From contig OV277874.1 of NCBI GenBank assembly GCA_922989275.2, positions 17,782,154 through 17,846,153 of the forward strand: 64,000 nt of DNA. The letters run 5' to 3'. Made by a program: the position numbers and the translations under genes. The notes below the pieces were generated by a model, which was not told the origin of the DNA, did not search any database, and saw nothing but the letters and a program-made list of their open reading frames with translations. Positions 1 through 11,510 of the stretch are shown piece after piece (within the stretch, counting starts at the first letter, position 1; every line of letters starts with the position of its first letter). Origin of the DNA: Gari tellinella. Taxonomy: Eukaryota > Mollusca > Bivalvia > Cardiida > Psammobiidae.

Positions 1-1115
1 TCCATTGAACGGGTTGATGAAAGGTTATCCGATGTTTCAGAGAACCATTTCCTTTTTGTTTCATTTGTTGACTTGGGTTCCCTCTTAACCTCTGGTATTT
101 CCGCTGGTAAAATCGCCTCAATAATTTCAGGGATCTGTAATGTAGTTCTTGTCGATGGGCGTAGATCTTGCAAACCTATATCGGATTCTGGACCTCTTTG
201 CCACCAAGCTAGCTGGGTAGCATGACAATTGTTTTTGCCATAAAAACTGGCATCATCGATGTCAGTGTTATCACATGTTAAGTAAATAAATATATCATGA
301 ATGAAATTTGGCTGCGTTACTGCCCAAGTCTCTGGATTCATTGTTGCCAATGTATTTTTCGGCAAGAGCAGTGTCAACTTGCAGGACATTATCCTAACTG
401 ATAATGTGGCCTGTATTGTGAAATAATTGGACAAGTTCCCATGATCTAGTTGCCCGATGAAGGGTATTTGCTATGGTCAGGTGTTTTGGGGTCCAGTGTT
501 TGCCTCCACTGATGTTATAGACCTGATGTTGTCCAGTGCTGAGACTCTTGGTTTGCAGTTTCGATACTGCGTACCAAGTTTCTCAGCATTGAACAATACA
601 TGTATCGGACAAGAACCATATGCCTGCTTGTCGCCCTTTTGATCAGTCTGGATCAACCCCTGCCCTCCAAACATCAAGCGAAAAAAACAGAAAGAGACTT
701 TCAGGCACGGAAGATATCATCTCAACCTCATTAATTATAAACTCTTTTACAATGGATCTGTCATAATATCAAATCTCAACTTTAAGGCAACATGTACCAT
801 CCCCAGGAATGAGTCATCGCCATGGTTATAAACATGCAATATGGATGGCTCTTCAGTGTCATCTGTGACTTAAACCATAAATTGTTGAAGGTTCAAACTT
901 TAAAGGTACAAGCAATGTTTGCTAATGTCCGGAATTGTTATGAAATCATGATCTTCTTTGACATGTGGTACTAGCTTCTCCTTGAAAGAGATTCTTCTGC
1001 CTTTAAAAGAAGCAGGAACTTCTACACCTGCAGTTTCTGTTAATGAGCAATATCTCTTCCAAACATCGGACAGCTCTAGTACATGTGCATTTTCAGTTAA
1101 AAAACAAGCCACTGT
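1..1115 (-). pseudogene. Degraded copy of a repetitive uncharacterised metazoan gene family, cut by window edge
   Basis: Read on the minus strand, several adjacent frames make protein-like sense but are separated by stops and frameshifts. About 1112-900 gives a helical stretch with ELSDVWKRYCS and KGRRISFKEKLVPHVK. 677-477 gives a stretch with YRNCKPRVSALDNI. About 476-370 gives TRSWELVQLFHNTGHIIS, a stop, then DNVLQVDTALAEKYI. From about 355 to 1 the frame is open and includes CDNTDIDD and CHATQLAWWQRGPES, running off the left edge. The order (helical DNA-binding-like segment, short-helix segment, D-N-x-D motif, H-A-T-Q motif before RGP) resembles a large family of unnamed, multicopy hypothetical proteins in invertebrate genomes. 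I know the family only by appearance; its function is unknown to me. A coding-like patch at about 1555-1390 (MVWHKHDMPLSRVRVISQDL) may be a further fragment. The breaks indicate a pseudogene, although introns could explain some gaps. Confidence 0.5.
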
Positions 1116-2850
1116 ATAGCCTATATGTCGTTATTGACTGATTCTTACTTTGTCTATGATGTGTGTCTGTTGAATTGTACGAAACACCCAACATGGGTTT
1201 TCCCTTTTGATGCAATGAGGTCATTAACTCCAGCAAGACGGATACTGAGAGTTTAGTCAAATTTTGAAGCTTCGAGAATCTGTTCGCTCATTTTGAATGT
1301 TGTGATAGATGACAAATTGCTTTTTGCATGAGTATTCTGACAAAACATTCATGCCTTCCAGTTCATGACAGGCCAAATAGAACTAATAGATGTTCTAGAA
1401 ACGTATACATGTATTTGCTGTTGCTTTGCAGCAGTTACTGCAGCTTGCTTCGCCTTTGTCTGCCTCAGCAAGTCTTGGGATATGACTCTTACTCGTGAAA
1501 GTGGCATATCATGTTTGTGCCAAACCATGGCATGACTAGCACTAGAACTTGATAAAATTCAATAGCGACTCGATTGTTTGGATCTATAAAGTTTTGCCTT
1601 GAATTAGCAGCATCTACTAGCGACGAAACTCCATTTTATGTTGGCTTTAGTAGCTTGTCCTTCTTTTCCGATTGGCAAATAATGCACATTCTGAGTTCTT
1701 AACCCCTGCCCCTTTTGAGATAATACGCTGCTTCCATTATGTTCGTTTTGCAAATACGCTACACCACAAGAAACAATATTGGCAAATAGTTGATTCCGGC
1801 ATCATTTGAAACTACATATACAATGTATAATGTGATGGCTAAAATCAGATGCAAAATGCAAATAACAGTGGTATTCTGATGATCTTGAGACAAGCAGACA
1901 ATCAATGCTTACCATTTAAATAGCACTGCTATAACTCAACACTATGACATTATTCTGATCGTTTTTGCTTGACACTTTTTTCACACGGGCACTAGAAACT
2001 AAGTGCACATGAATATTTTAGTTGAATACAAAGTAGACATATACCTTGAATAGACTCTACTGCGCTACTCGTTCTTAAAACAGTTTGTATCTTTAAACAG
2101 TTTTTCTTTCAAAGTGATTATGCTTTTTAAACTGAATGAAACTGAAAGGACAGGTTATTCCAGCAAAACTGTCATTATCCCGAATAAGGGCATATAGAGT
2201 GGACATGTGATTCACGATCGAGACTGATATTTGCTTTTTACAGTGCAAACGTATACATTGCAACTTACATATGCACTATTACATTTATGTAGGATATATA
2301 TACTTCCTTTGAATGGCGGCATAATTGTGATTACCATGGTCTAAATAATGATATTTGCTCTACATAGACACTACAAAATATTCATGCTACCATTATATGA
2401 TTGTTGCGGTATTCAAGAATAAACTGTTTGGTTGGATTTATGATTTTATTTGAAAACAAAATATTGTGATGTAGCATATTTCCTTATCCCAAAAAATAAA
2501 TTTTAGAAATAGGAATAATGAAAAGAAATCACTATCCGTAAAATAGAGACACGCAGCAGACTTACATAGGCAACTGCATGAATCGACTGATACCTTGGAA
2601 TATATACATTAGTGAAACTCCATCTCAAACTATATGTTATAACATGAGTATGTCATGAGACTACATGGTTAATAGTTTATGTCGATATTTCTGTCCACCT
2701 TATACATTGTACATGTACCTGAAATACCTGTATCCCAGATGCAGATGGGCAGAATGGTATTGAGATTCCCAAAATTATGTTAAAGTATGTTTTTGTCCTC
2801 TAATACAAGTTATTATCATCGTGTTGACCATGTGCCTAACATAGTATAAT
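1116..2850. other. No supported gene; AT-rich DNA
   Basis: Apart from the coding-like minus-strand patch at about 1390-1555 noted with the neighbouring pseudogene, I see no open frame, hairpin element or tandem repeat here. Confidence 0.5.
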
Positions 2851-3900
2851 TTTAGGGGGTTACAAATAGGGTTTTCGGTGGCCAATTTGTTTTTCCGCCA
2901 TTTTGACCTTAAATACTAAGGATAGAGCCTGACAAATAAAATATTTGAACACAACAACTGTTTTCCCACTTTAAACACGAAATGCCTACTACTCCATTAT
3001 TATTTACAAGTTTAGGGGGTTACAAATAGAGTTTTCGGCGGCCATTTTGAATTCCGCCATATTGACCTTTAAACCTAAAACCAGAACTTGGCAAATGCCA
3101 TATTTGAATTTAGCATACCCAATTATTAAAACAATTGTTTGCCAACTATTAACTACTCCATTATTATTTACAAATTTAGGAAGTTATTAATAGCGTTTAC
3201 GGCTGCCATTTTGTTCTCCGCCATTTTGACCTTCAAAACTAAAACCAGAGCTTAGCAAATGGCATATTTGGATTCAGCAAACTCTTATTATGTAAAGACA
3301 TCTGTTTTCCAACTACATGTACTAACACGAAATGCCTACTACTCCATTATTATTTACAAGTTTAGGAGTTACAAATAGAGATTTCGGCAGTCATTTTGTT
3401 TCCCGCAATTTTGACCTTATATACTAAAAACAGAGCTTGGCAAAGATCATATTAAGATTCAGCACACCCAAGTTTTGTAAAAACAACTGTTTGACAACTA
3501 TTAATACGAAATGCCTACTACTCTTTGATTATTTACAAGTTTGGGGGGTTTCAAAAAGAATTTCCGACGGCCATTTTGCTTTCCGCCATTTTGACATATA
3601 ATACTAAAAAACAGAGCTTGGCAAATGGCATATTAAGATTCAGCACACCCAAGTTATGTAAAAACAACTGTTTGCCAACTATTAACACGAAATGCCTACT
3701 ACTCCATTATTATTTACAAGTTTAGGGGGTTACAAATAGAGTTTTCGGCGGCCATTTTGTTTCCGCCATTTTGACCTTAAATACTAAAAATAGAGCTTGT
3801 CAAACGGCATTTTTGGATTTAGCACACCCAAATTATGTAAAAACAACTGTTTGCCAACTTTTAACACGAAATGCCTACTACTCTTTTATTATTCACAATT
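2851..3900. repeat. Tandem repeat, six units of about 160-186 bp
   Basis: Units start at TTTAGGGGGTTAC-like sequence near 2851, 3011, 3175, 3361, 3540 and 3721. Each carries GGCGGCCATTTTG, CCGCCATTTTGACCTT, GAGCTTGGCAAATGG, CAACTGTTTGCCAAC and CGAAATGCCTACTACTC in the same order. Spacing varies from about 160 to 186 bp because of internal deletions in the first units; the later units are closest to each other. The 66-residue open frame near 3525 spans unit boundaries and is not a gene. Confidence 0.9.
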
Positions 3901-4037
3901 TCTAGAAATCCGACTAGTCTATATGGACCCATAATGCAGTCAATGGCTTTATTGAATGTTGCAGACAAGCATTGTAAAGCAAAGTTTGTTTGGTAGGAAA
4001 TGATTTACGGCTTTCGTATGACTGGAGTCGTCGAACT

Positions 4038-4270
4038 GGGGCCCGTTTCATAAAACTTCGTACGACAAATGTTGTCGTAAGTCGAATTATAAAATTCTAA
4101 ATTATTATTTATTTCTCCATCTAATCCTGTCTTGTGACATCTTTTTGGAATCGACTATTCCAAAAAGATGTCACAAGACAGGATTAGATAGAGCAATCAC
4201 AAAATAAATGTATTTTAAAGTTTTGACTTACGACAACATTTGTCGTACGAAGTTTTATGAAACGGTCCCC
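4038..4270. mobile_element. Palindromic MITE, family I copy 1
   Basis: A 233-bp near-perfect palindrome. The left end GGGGCCCGTTTCATAAAACT is mirrored by AGTTTTATGAAACGGTCCCC. An inner arm ATCTAATCCTGTCTTGTGAC (around 4120-4139) is mirrored at about 4167-4186, with a short spacer around GGAATCGACTATTCC. No coding capacity. Related copies lie at 11270 and 42200. Confidence 0.85.
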
Positions 4271-5990
4271 TGATGCACTTGAACTCCCATCTGTAGTCCA
4301 TTGCCGATTATTAAACACAAAACTATTATGCTTGTGAGAATTGCCGTTAAGTTACTTCGTGTTTACATGTTCTAATACTAAGCTATCTATCCATAGTGAA
4401 ATTCCTACGTTCTTCTTTTCATGAATGAGCAAATTTGACTTACCTCCATTGACTCCGTATTTACAATTGTCCCACCTGCACGATTTGTCCGCTGGCCTAC
4501 CCACGAAACTGACAAAAGAATGTCATTCACTGCAGGTACAGGTGCGGACTGTACCCGCCTGTCAATCATGTGGATAGATAGCATAGGTGTCAGTTTAACT
4601 GTGTCAATTTCAATTGGTTATTTTCTTTTCTTTACCCGTGTTGTAACTCGAACACTTTAATTACTATGTTAACGCTGAAAACTAAAATATCAAAAGACAA
4701 AAAGAAATTATAAATTGAATGAGGAAACTTTCGTATAATATCTCGTTAATCTAAATAGTAGTAAATACCTTTATCCACTCGTGGATCTTACGCACATGTC
4801 TTGTGTTTCGTTTAGGCAAGACAGCGCCCGGGACCCACGTGCGTTACATTATATTTATACATAGGCTGGAGCTGTAGTGTCGCCTTTCGTAATGGAAAGA
4901 CGACTAATACAGCAACAGCTTGATCGATCAATAAAATGACAAATCCCCCACCCCTCAGTTCATATACCATACCTGTTTTTCTTTTATACTTTTTTTCTCT
5001 TTATTCAAAACGGAACCACAAAGTTATTGTTAAGTGTACATTTTGATATATCCCATTGTTGTATGTAAATACCTGGGTGAATAAAAGATATGTTCTGTTC
5101 TGTTCTGTTCTGCTTGTCTCTGTAAATATGTCTGAGAAGGACCACGTTTTTAGTTTTTAGTTTATCATGTTTACCATTGTCTATGCTTCTATTGAGTAAA
5201 GTCCAGTTTTCATATAAGGGTTGTGTGATCGAAGTTGTCATTTTCAATTTAATTTGGTGGAAACAGCCGTTATGTGGCGTTTGAGTCTGTTCGGTCTTTC
5301 TATGTCCAATCTATTTAAAGCCGCATTGTGCTTTTGAGAAACCTGCATAAAACGGTTGTTTGGGGTCCCATTTGAACTACGTGGGACGTGATTCTTTCAC
5401 AAAAACCGGTTTTATCTAAGCAATTCGCTTTTTAAATTTTATTTATAATATTTTGGTGCTAGCACCAATTAAAAAGCCTCCCTTGTGAATGGAAAGAAGG
5501 ACAACTCTGTAAATACAGGGCTCCAGATAACGGAAGTATTTCGAAAACTTAAATCTTTATTTCTGCTTTTAAACCCAATGGTGTCATACTCATTAAAAGT
5601 GTCTCGAATAGACGGTTTAATCAGTAGTAACACCATAGCATTCGGTGCTGAAATGAGTGAGAAAATGTTAGATTGGTTCAGATTTCTCTCGCTTACATGT
5701 TTAGCTGGAACATCTGGATAACCCTTATTCTGCTGCACAGACGTCTGCTTCGACATTGTCGTCTGCAAAATGTGTTCAGTTTAGATTTATGCATTGTTTT
5801 AATTAAACAAACCTTAAGACGAGTGTCAAATAGTTTGGATCCAGATGAGACGCCACGTTACGCGGCGTCTTTTTAGATTCAAATACATGTAGTTTGTAAA
5901 CTCCGTAAAGTAGGCACAGGGTTAAACACTATGAGATTCAATAACAACGTGTACATATCTTTCACTGTGGGTAAACGGTCAAATAAACTA
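4271..5990. other. Mostly unassigned DNA; (TTCTG)n microsatellite and B-type hairpin fragment
   Basis: There is a short TTCTG microsatellite at about 5090-5113. A fragment at 5828-5875 (TAGTTTGGATCCAGATGAGACGCC... GGCGTCTTTTTAGATTC) is a decayed family B core hairpin. The 78-99 residue frames at about 5469-5768 overlap on opposite strands and resemble nothing I know, so they are not called. Confidence 0.45.
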
Positions 5991-6004
5991 TAGAGAATGT
6001 ATAC

Positions 6005-6840
6005 CTTGAGCTTGCTGAAAATGACTGTTTCAGCCTTGTCCGCTCTCTGACTCAAACATTTCTTTTTGGATCTTCACCAAACTTGCTACAAATGTTTATT
6101 AGTATAGAATCTAGGTCAGGTTTAATAACTAGCAAAATCGCATAAGGCATGTCTGAGTTATTGCTGAAAAATGCTGAAACAGTCATTTTTTAATACATAA
6201 AGGGCAAAAACTCAGATATGCCACATGCGATTTTTGTAATAATCAAACTAAACCTAAATTTTATATACTTAAACATTTTCAGCAAGTTTAATGAATATCC
6301 GATAAAAACTGTATGTGTTAGAGTGCAAAACGTGACTGAAACCGTCATTTTTCATTAATAAACAGGCAATAACTTAGATATACCTTATGCGCTTTTAGTA
6401 GTAATCATACTAAACCTTGATATTATATCAATAAATATTTTCAGCAAATTTGGTGAAGATCCAATAAAACGTATTTGTGTTAGAGAGCAAACCTTGCTGA
6501 AAACAGTCATTTTTTAATACATAAAGGGCAAAAACTTAGGTATGCCACATGCGATTTTAGTAATAATCATACTAGACCTGAATTTTATATGAATAAATAT
6601 TTTCAGCATGTTTGGTGAATATCCGATAAAAACTGTTTGTTTTAGAGTGCAAAAATGACTGAAACAGTCATTATTTATAAATTAACAGACAATAACTCAA
6701 AAACACCTTATGCGATTTTAGTAGTAATCAAACTAAACCTTGATTTTATATCAATGAACATTTTCAGCAAGTTTGTGGAAGATCGGATAAAAGATATTCG
6801 AGTTAGAGAGCGGACAAAAAAGTGTGATAGTCTAACTGAC
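6005..6840. repeat. Tandem repeat, about five units of ~160 bp
   Basis: The phrases CAGTCATT followed by AATACATAAAGGGCAAAAAC or its variant, ATATGCCACATGCGATTTTAG, and ATTTTCAGCAAGTTTGGTGA recur with markers near 6181, 6342, 6503 and 6663. Alternate units differ systematically (TACATAAAGGGC versus TTAATAAACAGGC), so the array may really be a ~320-bp dimer. The 62-residue frame at 6655 lies inside and is a by-product. Confidence 0.8.
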
Positions 6841-7507
6841 TGATGGATCGACCGTCGAAGGTAATTGCGGTTGCACACGGTGATGTTGACTCCGGCTGTA
6901 TCACGTGATACTAAGCCGTGTGGTAAGGTTTATGGCAGACGCTCTATTTTCGGTTTGTTATGATTTTAAATCGCCCTTTTTGGTGATTTAGGTCCGTCTT
7001 CATCATTTCATAGATCAGTTTGGCCCATTAGAATGTTCAAACATTATTATTAACCGTTATTGTATTTCAGACATTATGAAAAGGTCTGAAAACACAATGG
7101 GACTTTAACGCTAGACACAAAAAAACTAAATGGCCTTCAGATGTCAGATGTACTTTGAATAAATCTGAAACAGAATTAACTCCTTCAAACAGTGTACACC
7201 TGAAGAGTACATTTGTCCTATGCAAGCAGTGTAGACCCTGATCCTAAAGCTCCTTAATTTTTACATATATTGTAAAAATCAAATTTTGACATATACAGTA
7301 CAAACCAACCCTAAAAAGTAAAGAATGGACTGGACTAAATTTGCAAAGCTCATTTGCAAATAGTACAGATTCTGATTAGACTGCGCGTAACGGTGCATCT
7401 AATTAGAATCCAAACTGTTGGTCATTCCTTTAATATTTCTTAAGTCAAAATATATGTACCAAAACCCTTAATTTGAGAGATGAACGCAGATGGGCGTTAC
7501 TTATTTA

Positions 7508-7799
7508 TACAGTGGAGAATCTGTTATTCTTTCCCAATAAACGCGTTTACGCTAAAACTATTATTTGCAGTGCAAACAGTTTGGAGCCAGATCAGACGCC
7601 GGGTAACCCGGCGTCTGATCAGGCTCCAAACTGTTTGCCACCAAAATAAACATGAATTATCAGAATTGTCAAAAAGTTGTACTTTTCTACGTTTTAGTAT
7701 TTTGCGTTTGCGTACGTTTGCGTTTAAACGGGAAAGAATAACAGATTCTCCACTGTATGACGTCACTAATGACGTCAGAATAACAGATTCTCCACTGTA
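7508..7799 (-). mobile_element. Hairpin-core MITE, family A copy 1 (250 bp) plus 42-bp terminal extension
   Basis: The 250-bp body is 7508-7757: terminal inverted repeats start TACAGTGGAGAATCTG and end CAGATTCTCCACTGTA, with a central hairpin from GCAAACAGTTTGGAGCCAGA to CTCCAAACTGTTTGCC around the stem CGCCGGGTAACCCGGCG. Beyond the right end sit TGACGTCACTAATGACGTCA and a second copy of the last 22 bases of the element (7758-7799). TA at both ends suggests a TA target. Open frames through it (106 and 80 residues) are palindrome by-products. Confidence 0.93.
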
Positions 7800-7914
7800 G
7801 CTTATGATGTAATGACAGTGAAGGAATCTACTCTGTAGAACAGTCTACCCTCTTGTATACAGTAAAGCCTCTCTATATAACGATCACTACTCAATTGTGT
7901 TGAGTATACGGTGT

Positions 7915-8167
7915 TTAACCCTTTACCCCATAGAAGCGACTTTTAGCGTATTTAATTTATTCCTCCGCTGTTGAAAATAGTTCCAGTTTATACTATCATG
8001 AACAATTATCATAACACATATTTTTATATAGCCAAGTAGATGGTGGTTTAAAGCAGGTTGAAAGTAAAGCAGAATGTGCCTTAAGGCACATTCTGCTTTA
8101 CTTTCAACCTGCTTTAAGTGATCACTTGTATTTAATGTTGTAAACGGGTTATTGGGTAAAGGGTTAA
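7915..8167. mobile_element. Hairpin-core MITE, family C copy 1
   Basis: It starts TTAACCCTTTACCCCATAGA and ends GGGTAAAGGGTTAA, an imperfect terminal inverted repeat. The central hairpin is GTTTAAAGCAGGTTGAAAGT...AAGCAGAATGTGCC / GGCACATTCTGCTTTACTTTCAACCTGC at about 8051-8115. No coding capacity. It lies 13 bp from the family B copy at 8181. Confidence 0.88.
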
Positions 8168-8180
8168 GACAGGTGACTGC

Positions 8181-8427
8181 TTAACCCTTTCATGATAAAA
8201 TTGTTCAGGAGAGTTTTACCCCTTCATCGCTTTATTGTTGTCTGCTTCAATTTTGTTTTTTGCAAGACACGTTTCAAAGTAAAATTCCATGTAGTATGAC
8301 TTAAAATATATCGTTAAGAGTGTCAAGCTGTTTTGATCCTGATCAGACGTCGCGTTATGCGGAGTCTGATTAGGATCCAACCTATTTGCAAACGTGCTTT
8401 TAAGCGTCATTGAGATCGAAAGGGTTA
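8181..8427 (-). mobile_element. Hairpin-core MITE, family B copy 1
   Basis: Ends TTAACCCTTTCATG and GAAAGGGTTAA. Reading on the minus strand, the order is TGACGCTTAAAAGC, the hairpin GTTTGGATCC-like / CTGATCAGAC..., then GACACTCTTAACG, and the subterminal GCAGACAACAATAAAG. The hairpin has decayed (GATCAGACGTCGCGTTATGCGGAGTC). A tail hairpin with AAGCAAGGTGACAGTAAAGC follows at 8426-8475, as it does after the B copy at 19223. Confidence 0.82.
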
Positions 8428-8698
8428 AAGCAAGGTGACAGTAAAGCAGAAAGCTCCTTAGTTGTCACCTGCAGTATATTTGCCGTCTTTTTATTAGTCG
8501 TAATTGATTTGCTGAGTATCACTCAGAAATAAAATCAGTACATTCATTAATTGTACTTTTAAATGACACCTCACCAAGCATTTGAACGGGTGCTATAAGG
8601 AAATCAGACTCTTTGGCGACGAGTTAAATCTATGTTGCACTGATTTATCACTTTCTGATTGAAACGTCCAACGGATTGTATAAAATTGAATATTATTT

Positions 8699-10435
8699 GC
8701 ATCTTCCTATTGCTGTGAAGCATACTGTTGTGAATCCTTGTTACAGTAGAGACGCCGGTATCCGTTCGCGATGAAAGCATGTGTACCTAAACTATATATT
8801 TTCGTTGCAAACAGTTTGGAGCATCTTCCTATTGCTAAGAAGCATAATGTAGTGAATCCTTGTTACAGTAGAGACGCCGGTATCCGTTCGCGATGAAAGC
8901 ATGTGTACCTAAACTATATATTTTCGTTGCAAACAGTTTGGAGCATCTTCCTATTGCTAAGAAGCATACTGTTGTGAATCCTTGTTACAGTAGAGACGCC
9001 GGTATCCGTTCGCGATGAAAGCATGTGTACCTAAACTATATATTTTCATTGCAAACAGTTTGGAGCATCTTCCTATTGCTAAGAAGCATAATGTAGTGAA
9101 TCCTTGTTACAGTGGAGACGACGTTATTCAATCACAATAAACGTATGTGTACCTAAACTATATATTTTCATTACAAACAGTTTGGAGCATCTTCCTATTG
9201 CTAAGAAGCATAATGTAGTGAATCCTTGTTACAGTGGAGACACCGGTATTCGTTCACGATAAACGTATGTGCGCCTAAACTATACATTTTCATTACAAAC
9301 AGTTTGGAGCATCTTCCTATTGCTGTGAAGCATACTATAGTGAATCCTTGTTACAGTGGAGACACCGGTATTCGTTCACGATAAACGTATGTGCGCCTAA
9401 ACTATACATTTTCATTACAAACAGTTTGGAGCATCTTCCTATTGCTGTGAAGCATAATATAGTGAATCCTTGTTACAGTGGAGACACCGGTATTCGTTCA
9501 CGATAAACGCATGTGTACCTAAACTATATATTTTCATTACAAACAGTTTGGAGCATCTTCCTATTGCTGTGAAGCATAATGTAGTGAATCCTTGTTACAG
9601 TGGAGACACCGGTATTCGTTCACGATAAACGCCTGTGTGCCTAAACTGTATATTTTCATTACAAACAGTTTGGAGCATCTTCCTATTGCTGTGAAGCATA
9701 ATGTAGTGAATCCTTGTTACAGTGGAGACACCGGTATTCGTTCACGATAAACGCCTGTGTGCCTAAACTGTATATTTTCATTACAAACAGTTTGGAGCAT
9801 CTTCCTATTGCTGTGAAGCATAATGTAGTGAAGCCTTGTTACAGTGGAGACACCGGTATTCGTTCACGATAAACGCCTGTGTGCCTAAACTGTATATTTT
9901 CATTACAAACAGTTTGGAGCATCTTCCTATTGCTGTGAAGCATAATGTAGTGAATCCTTGTTACAGTGGAGACACCGGTATTCGTTCACGATAAACGCCT
10001 GTGTGCCTAAACTGTATATTTTCATTCCAAACAGTTTGGAGCATCTTCCTATTGCTGTGAAGCATAATGTAGTGAAGCCTTGTTACAGTGGAGACACCGG
10101 TATTCGTTCACGATAAACGCCTGTGTGCCTAAACTGTATATTTTCATTACAAACAGTTTGGAGCATCTTCCTATTGCTGTGAAGCATAATGTAGTGAAGC
10201 CTTGTTACAGTGGAGACACCGGTATTCGTTCACGATAAACGCCTGTGTGCCTAAACTGTATATTTTCATTACAAACAGTTTGGAGCATCTTCCTATTGCT
10301 GTGAAGCATAATGTAGTGAAGCCTTGTTACAATGGAGAAGCCGTTAACGTATGTGTGCTTAAACTATACATGTTCATTGCAAACAGTTTGGAGCATCTTT
10401 CTATTGCTTTTAATCATACTGTAGTGGATCCTTGT
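8699..10435. repeat. 122-bp satellite derived from the end of a family A MITE, 14 units
   Basis: Units begin GCATCTTCCTATTGCT at 8699, 8821, 8943, 9065, 9187, 9309, 9431, 9553, 9675, 9797, 9919, 10041, 10163 and 10285. That is 13 intervals of exactly 122 bp, then a 108-bp unit and a final partial at 10393. Each unit is a 43-bp spacer ending GTGAATCCTTGT plus 79 bp running from TACAGTGGAGACACC to AACAGTTTGGAG, which is the left half of family A from terminus to core hairpin. The last spacer leads directly into a complete A copy at 10436. Early units share AGTAGAGACGCCGG, later ones CGCCTGTGTGCC, so there are subtypes along the array. Confidence 0.95.
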
Positions 10436-10685
10436 TACAGTGGAGAATCTGTTATTCTTTCCCGTTTAAACGCAAACGTACGCAAACGCAAAGCGCTAAA
10501 ACGTAGAAAAGAACAACTTTTTGACAATTCTGATATTTCATGTTTATCTTGGTGGCAAACAGTTTGGAGCCTGATCAGACGCCGGGTTACCCGGCGTCTG
10601 ATCTGGCTCCAAACTGTTTGCACTGTAAATAATAGTTTTAGCGTAAACGCGTTTATTGGGAAAGAATAACAGATTCTCCACTGTA
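10436..10685 (+). mobile_element. Hairpin-core MITE, family A copy 2, 250 bp
   Basis: Complete: TACAGTGGAGAATCTG at the left and CAGATTCTCCACTGTA at the right. The left arm holds GTTTAAACGCAAACGTACGC and the hairpin is CGCCGGGTTACCCGGCG flanked by CTGATCAGA and TCTGATCTGG. It is the right boundary of the 122-bp satellite and may be the parent of that array. The 155-residue frame through satellite and element is not a gene. A second partial A-like end (TACAGTAGGAAGACG) follows at 10683-10800. Confidence 0.95.
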
Positions 10686-11007
10686 CAGTAGGAAGACGTT
10701 ATTCATTCACAACACACGCGTTTACTCCAAAACTATTTATTTCCGTTGAAAACAGTTTTGAGCATAGCAAGACTCCAAACTGTTTGCCACTCAGAATAAC
10801 ACTAATAGTCAGGAAATGTTTAAAATGTGCAAGCGTTGGACATAACCGTGGCAGCAAGCATGGTTGTGAACAAGTGTTACTTTGGTGTAATAAGAGCAAC
10901 CGTACTCAGCTGTCTATTTGAAGCCTTCTCAATGCAGACTAGTAGATTAAAACCTGTACAGATTTCAAATTACTTTAGACAAGATATTTTTCGAAACATT
11001 TTTCCCC

Positions 11008-11210
11008 TTTACTGCCAATGGTGTCATAAGGCGACTTTGCAAACAGCATTGATCCTGATCAGGATCAAAACTGGTTGACATTCGTGTCGATATTTCTTCG
11101 GTAAAAATGCTCTAAATCTGACTAGTCAAACAAGTGTATACGACACTATGATAGCAGATGATTTGGCGGTGATATTGTTAAAGCAGACGATACAGTTTGG
11201 CAGATAATAA
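11008..11210 (+). mobile_element. Decayed family B element
   Basis: CCTTTACTGCCAATGGTGTC, then a shortened hairpin GCATTGATCCTGATCAGGATC, GACATTCGTGTCGATATTTC and GCAGACGATACAG follow in family B order, but the CGCCG stem is missing and the ends are worn. Confidence 0.55.
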
Positions 11211-11269
11211 AACTCTTTTAGACTGGTGCGTTATACTATCCGTTAAAACATGAGTATTGCGACACGTTA

Positions 11270-11510
11270 GGGCCCGTTTAATAAAACTTCGTACGTCAAA
11301 TGTTGTCGTAAGTCAGGTTATAAATGTCTCACTTATTATTTATTTTTCCATCTAATCCTGTCTTGTGACATCTCTTTGGAATCGTCTTGAAAAGACCATT
11401 CCAAAGAGTTGTAACAGGACATGATTATATAGAGAAATTTGAACTTAAATGTATTTTAAAATTTGACGTAAAACCGTTTTGTTGTACGCAGTTTTACGAA
11501 ACAGGCCCCT
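11270..11510. mobile_element. Palindromic MITE, family I copy 2
   Basis: GGGCCCGTTTAATAAAACTT at the left and TTTTACGAAACAGGCCCC at the right, with the inner arm CATCTAATCCTGTCTTGTGA mirrored more poorly than in copy 1. About 240 bp; more diverged than the copy at 4038. Confidence 0.8.

Noticed and set aside
7560..7640. GC-rich perfect hairpins read as rho-independent terminators
   Set aside because: They are central hairpins of dispersed MITEs, without T tracts or adjacent genes, in eukaryotic DNA.
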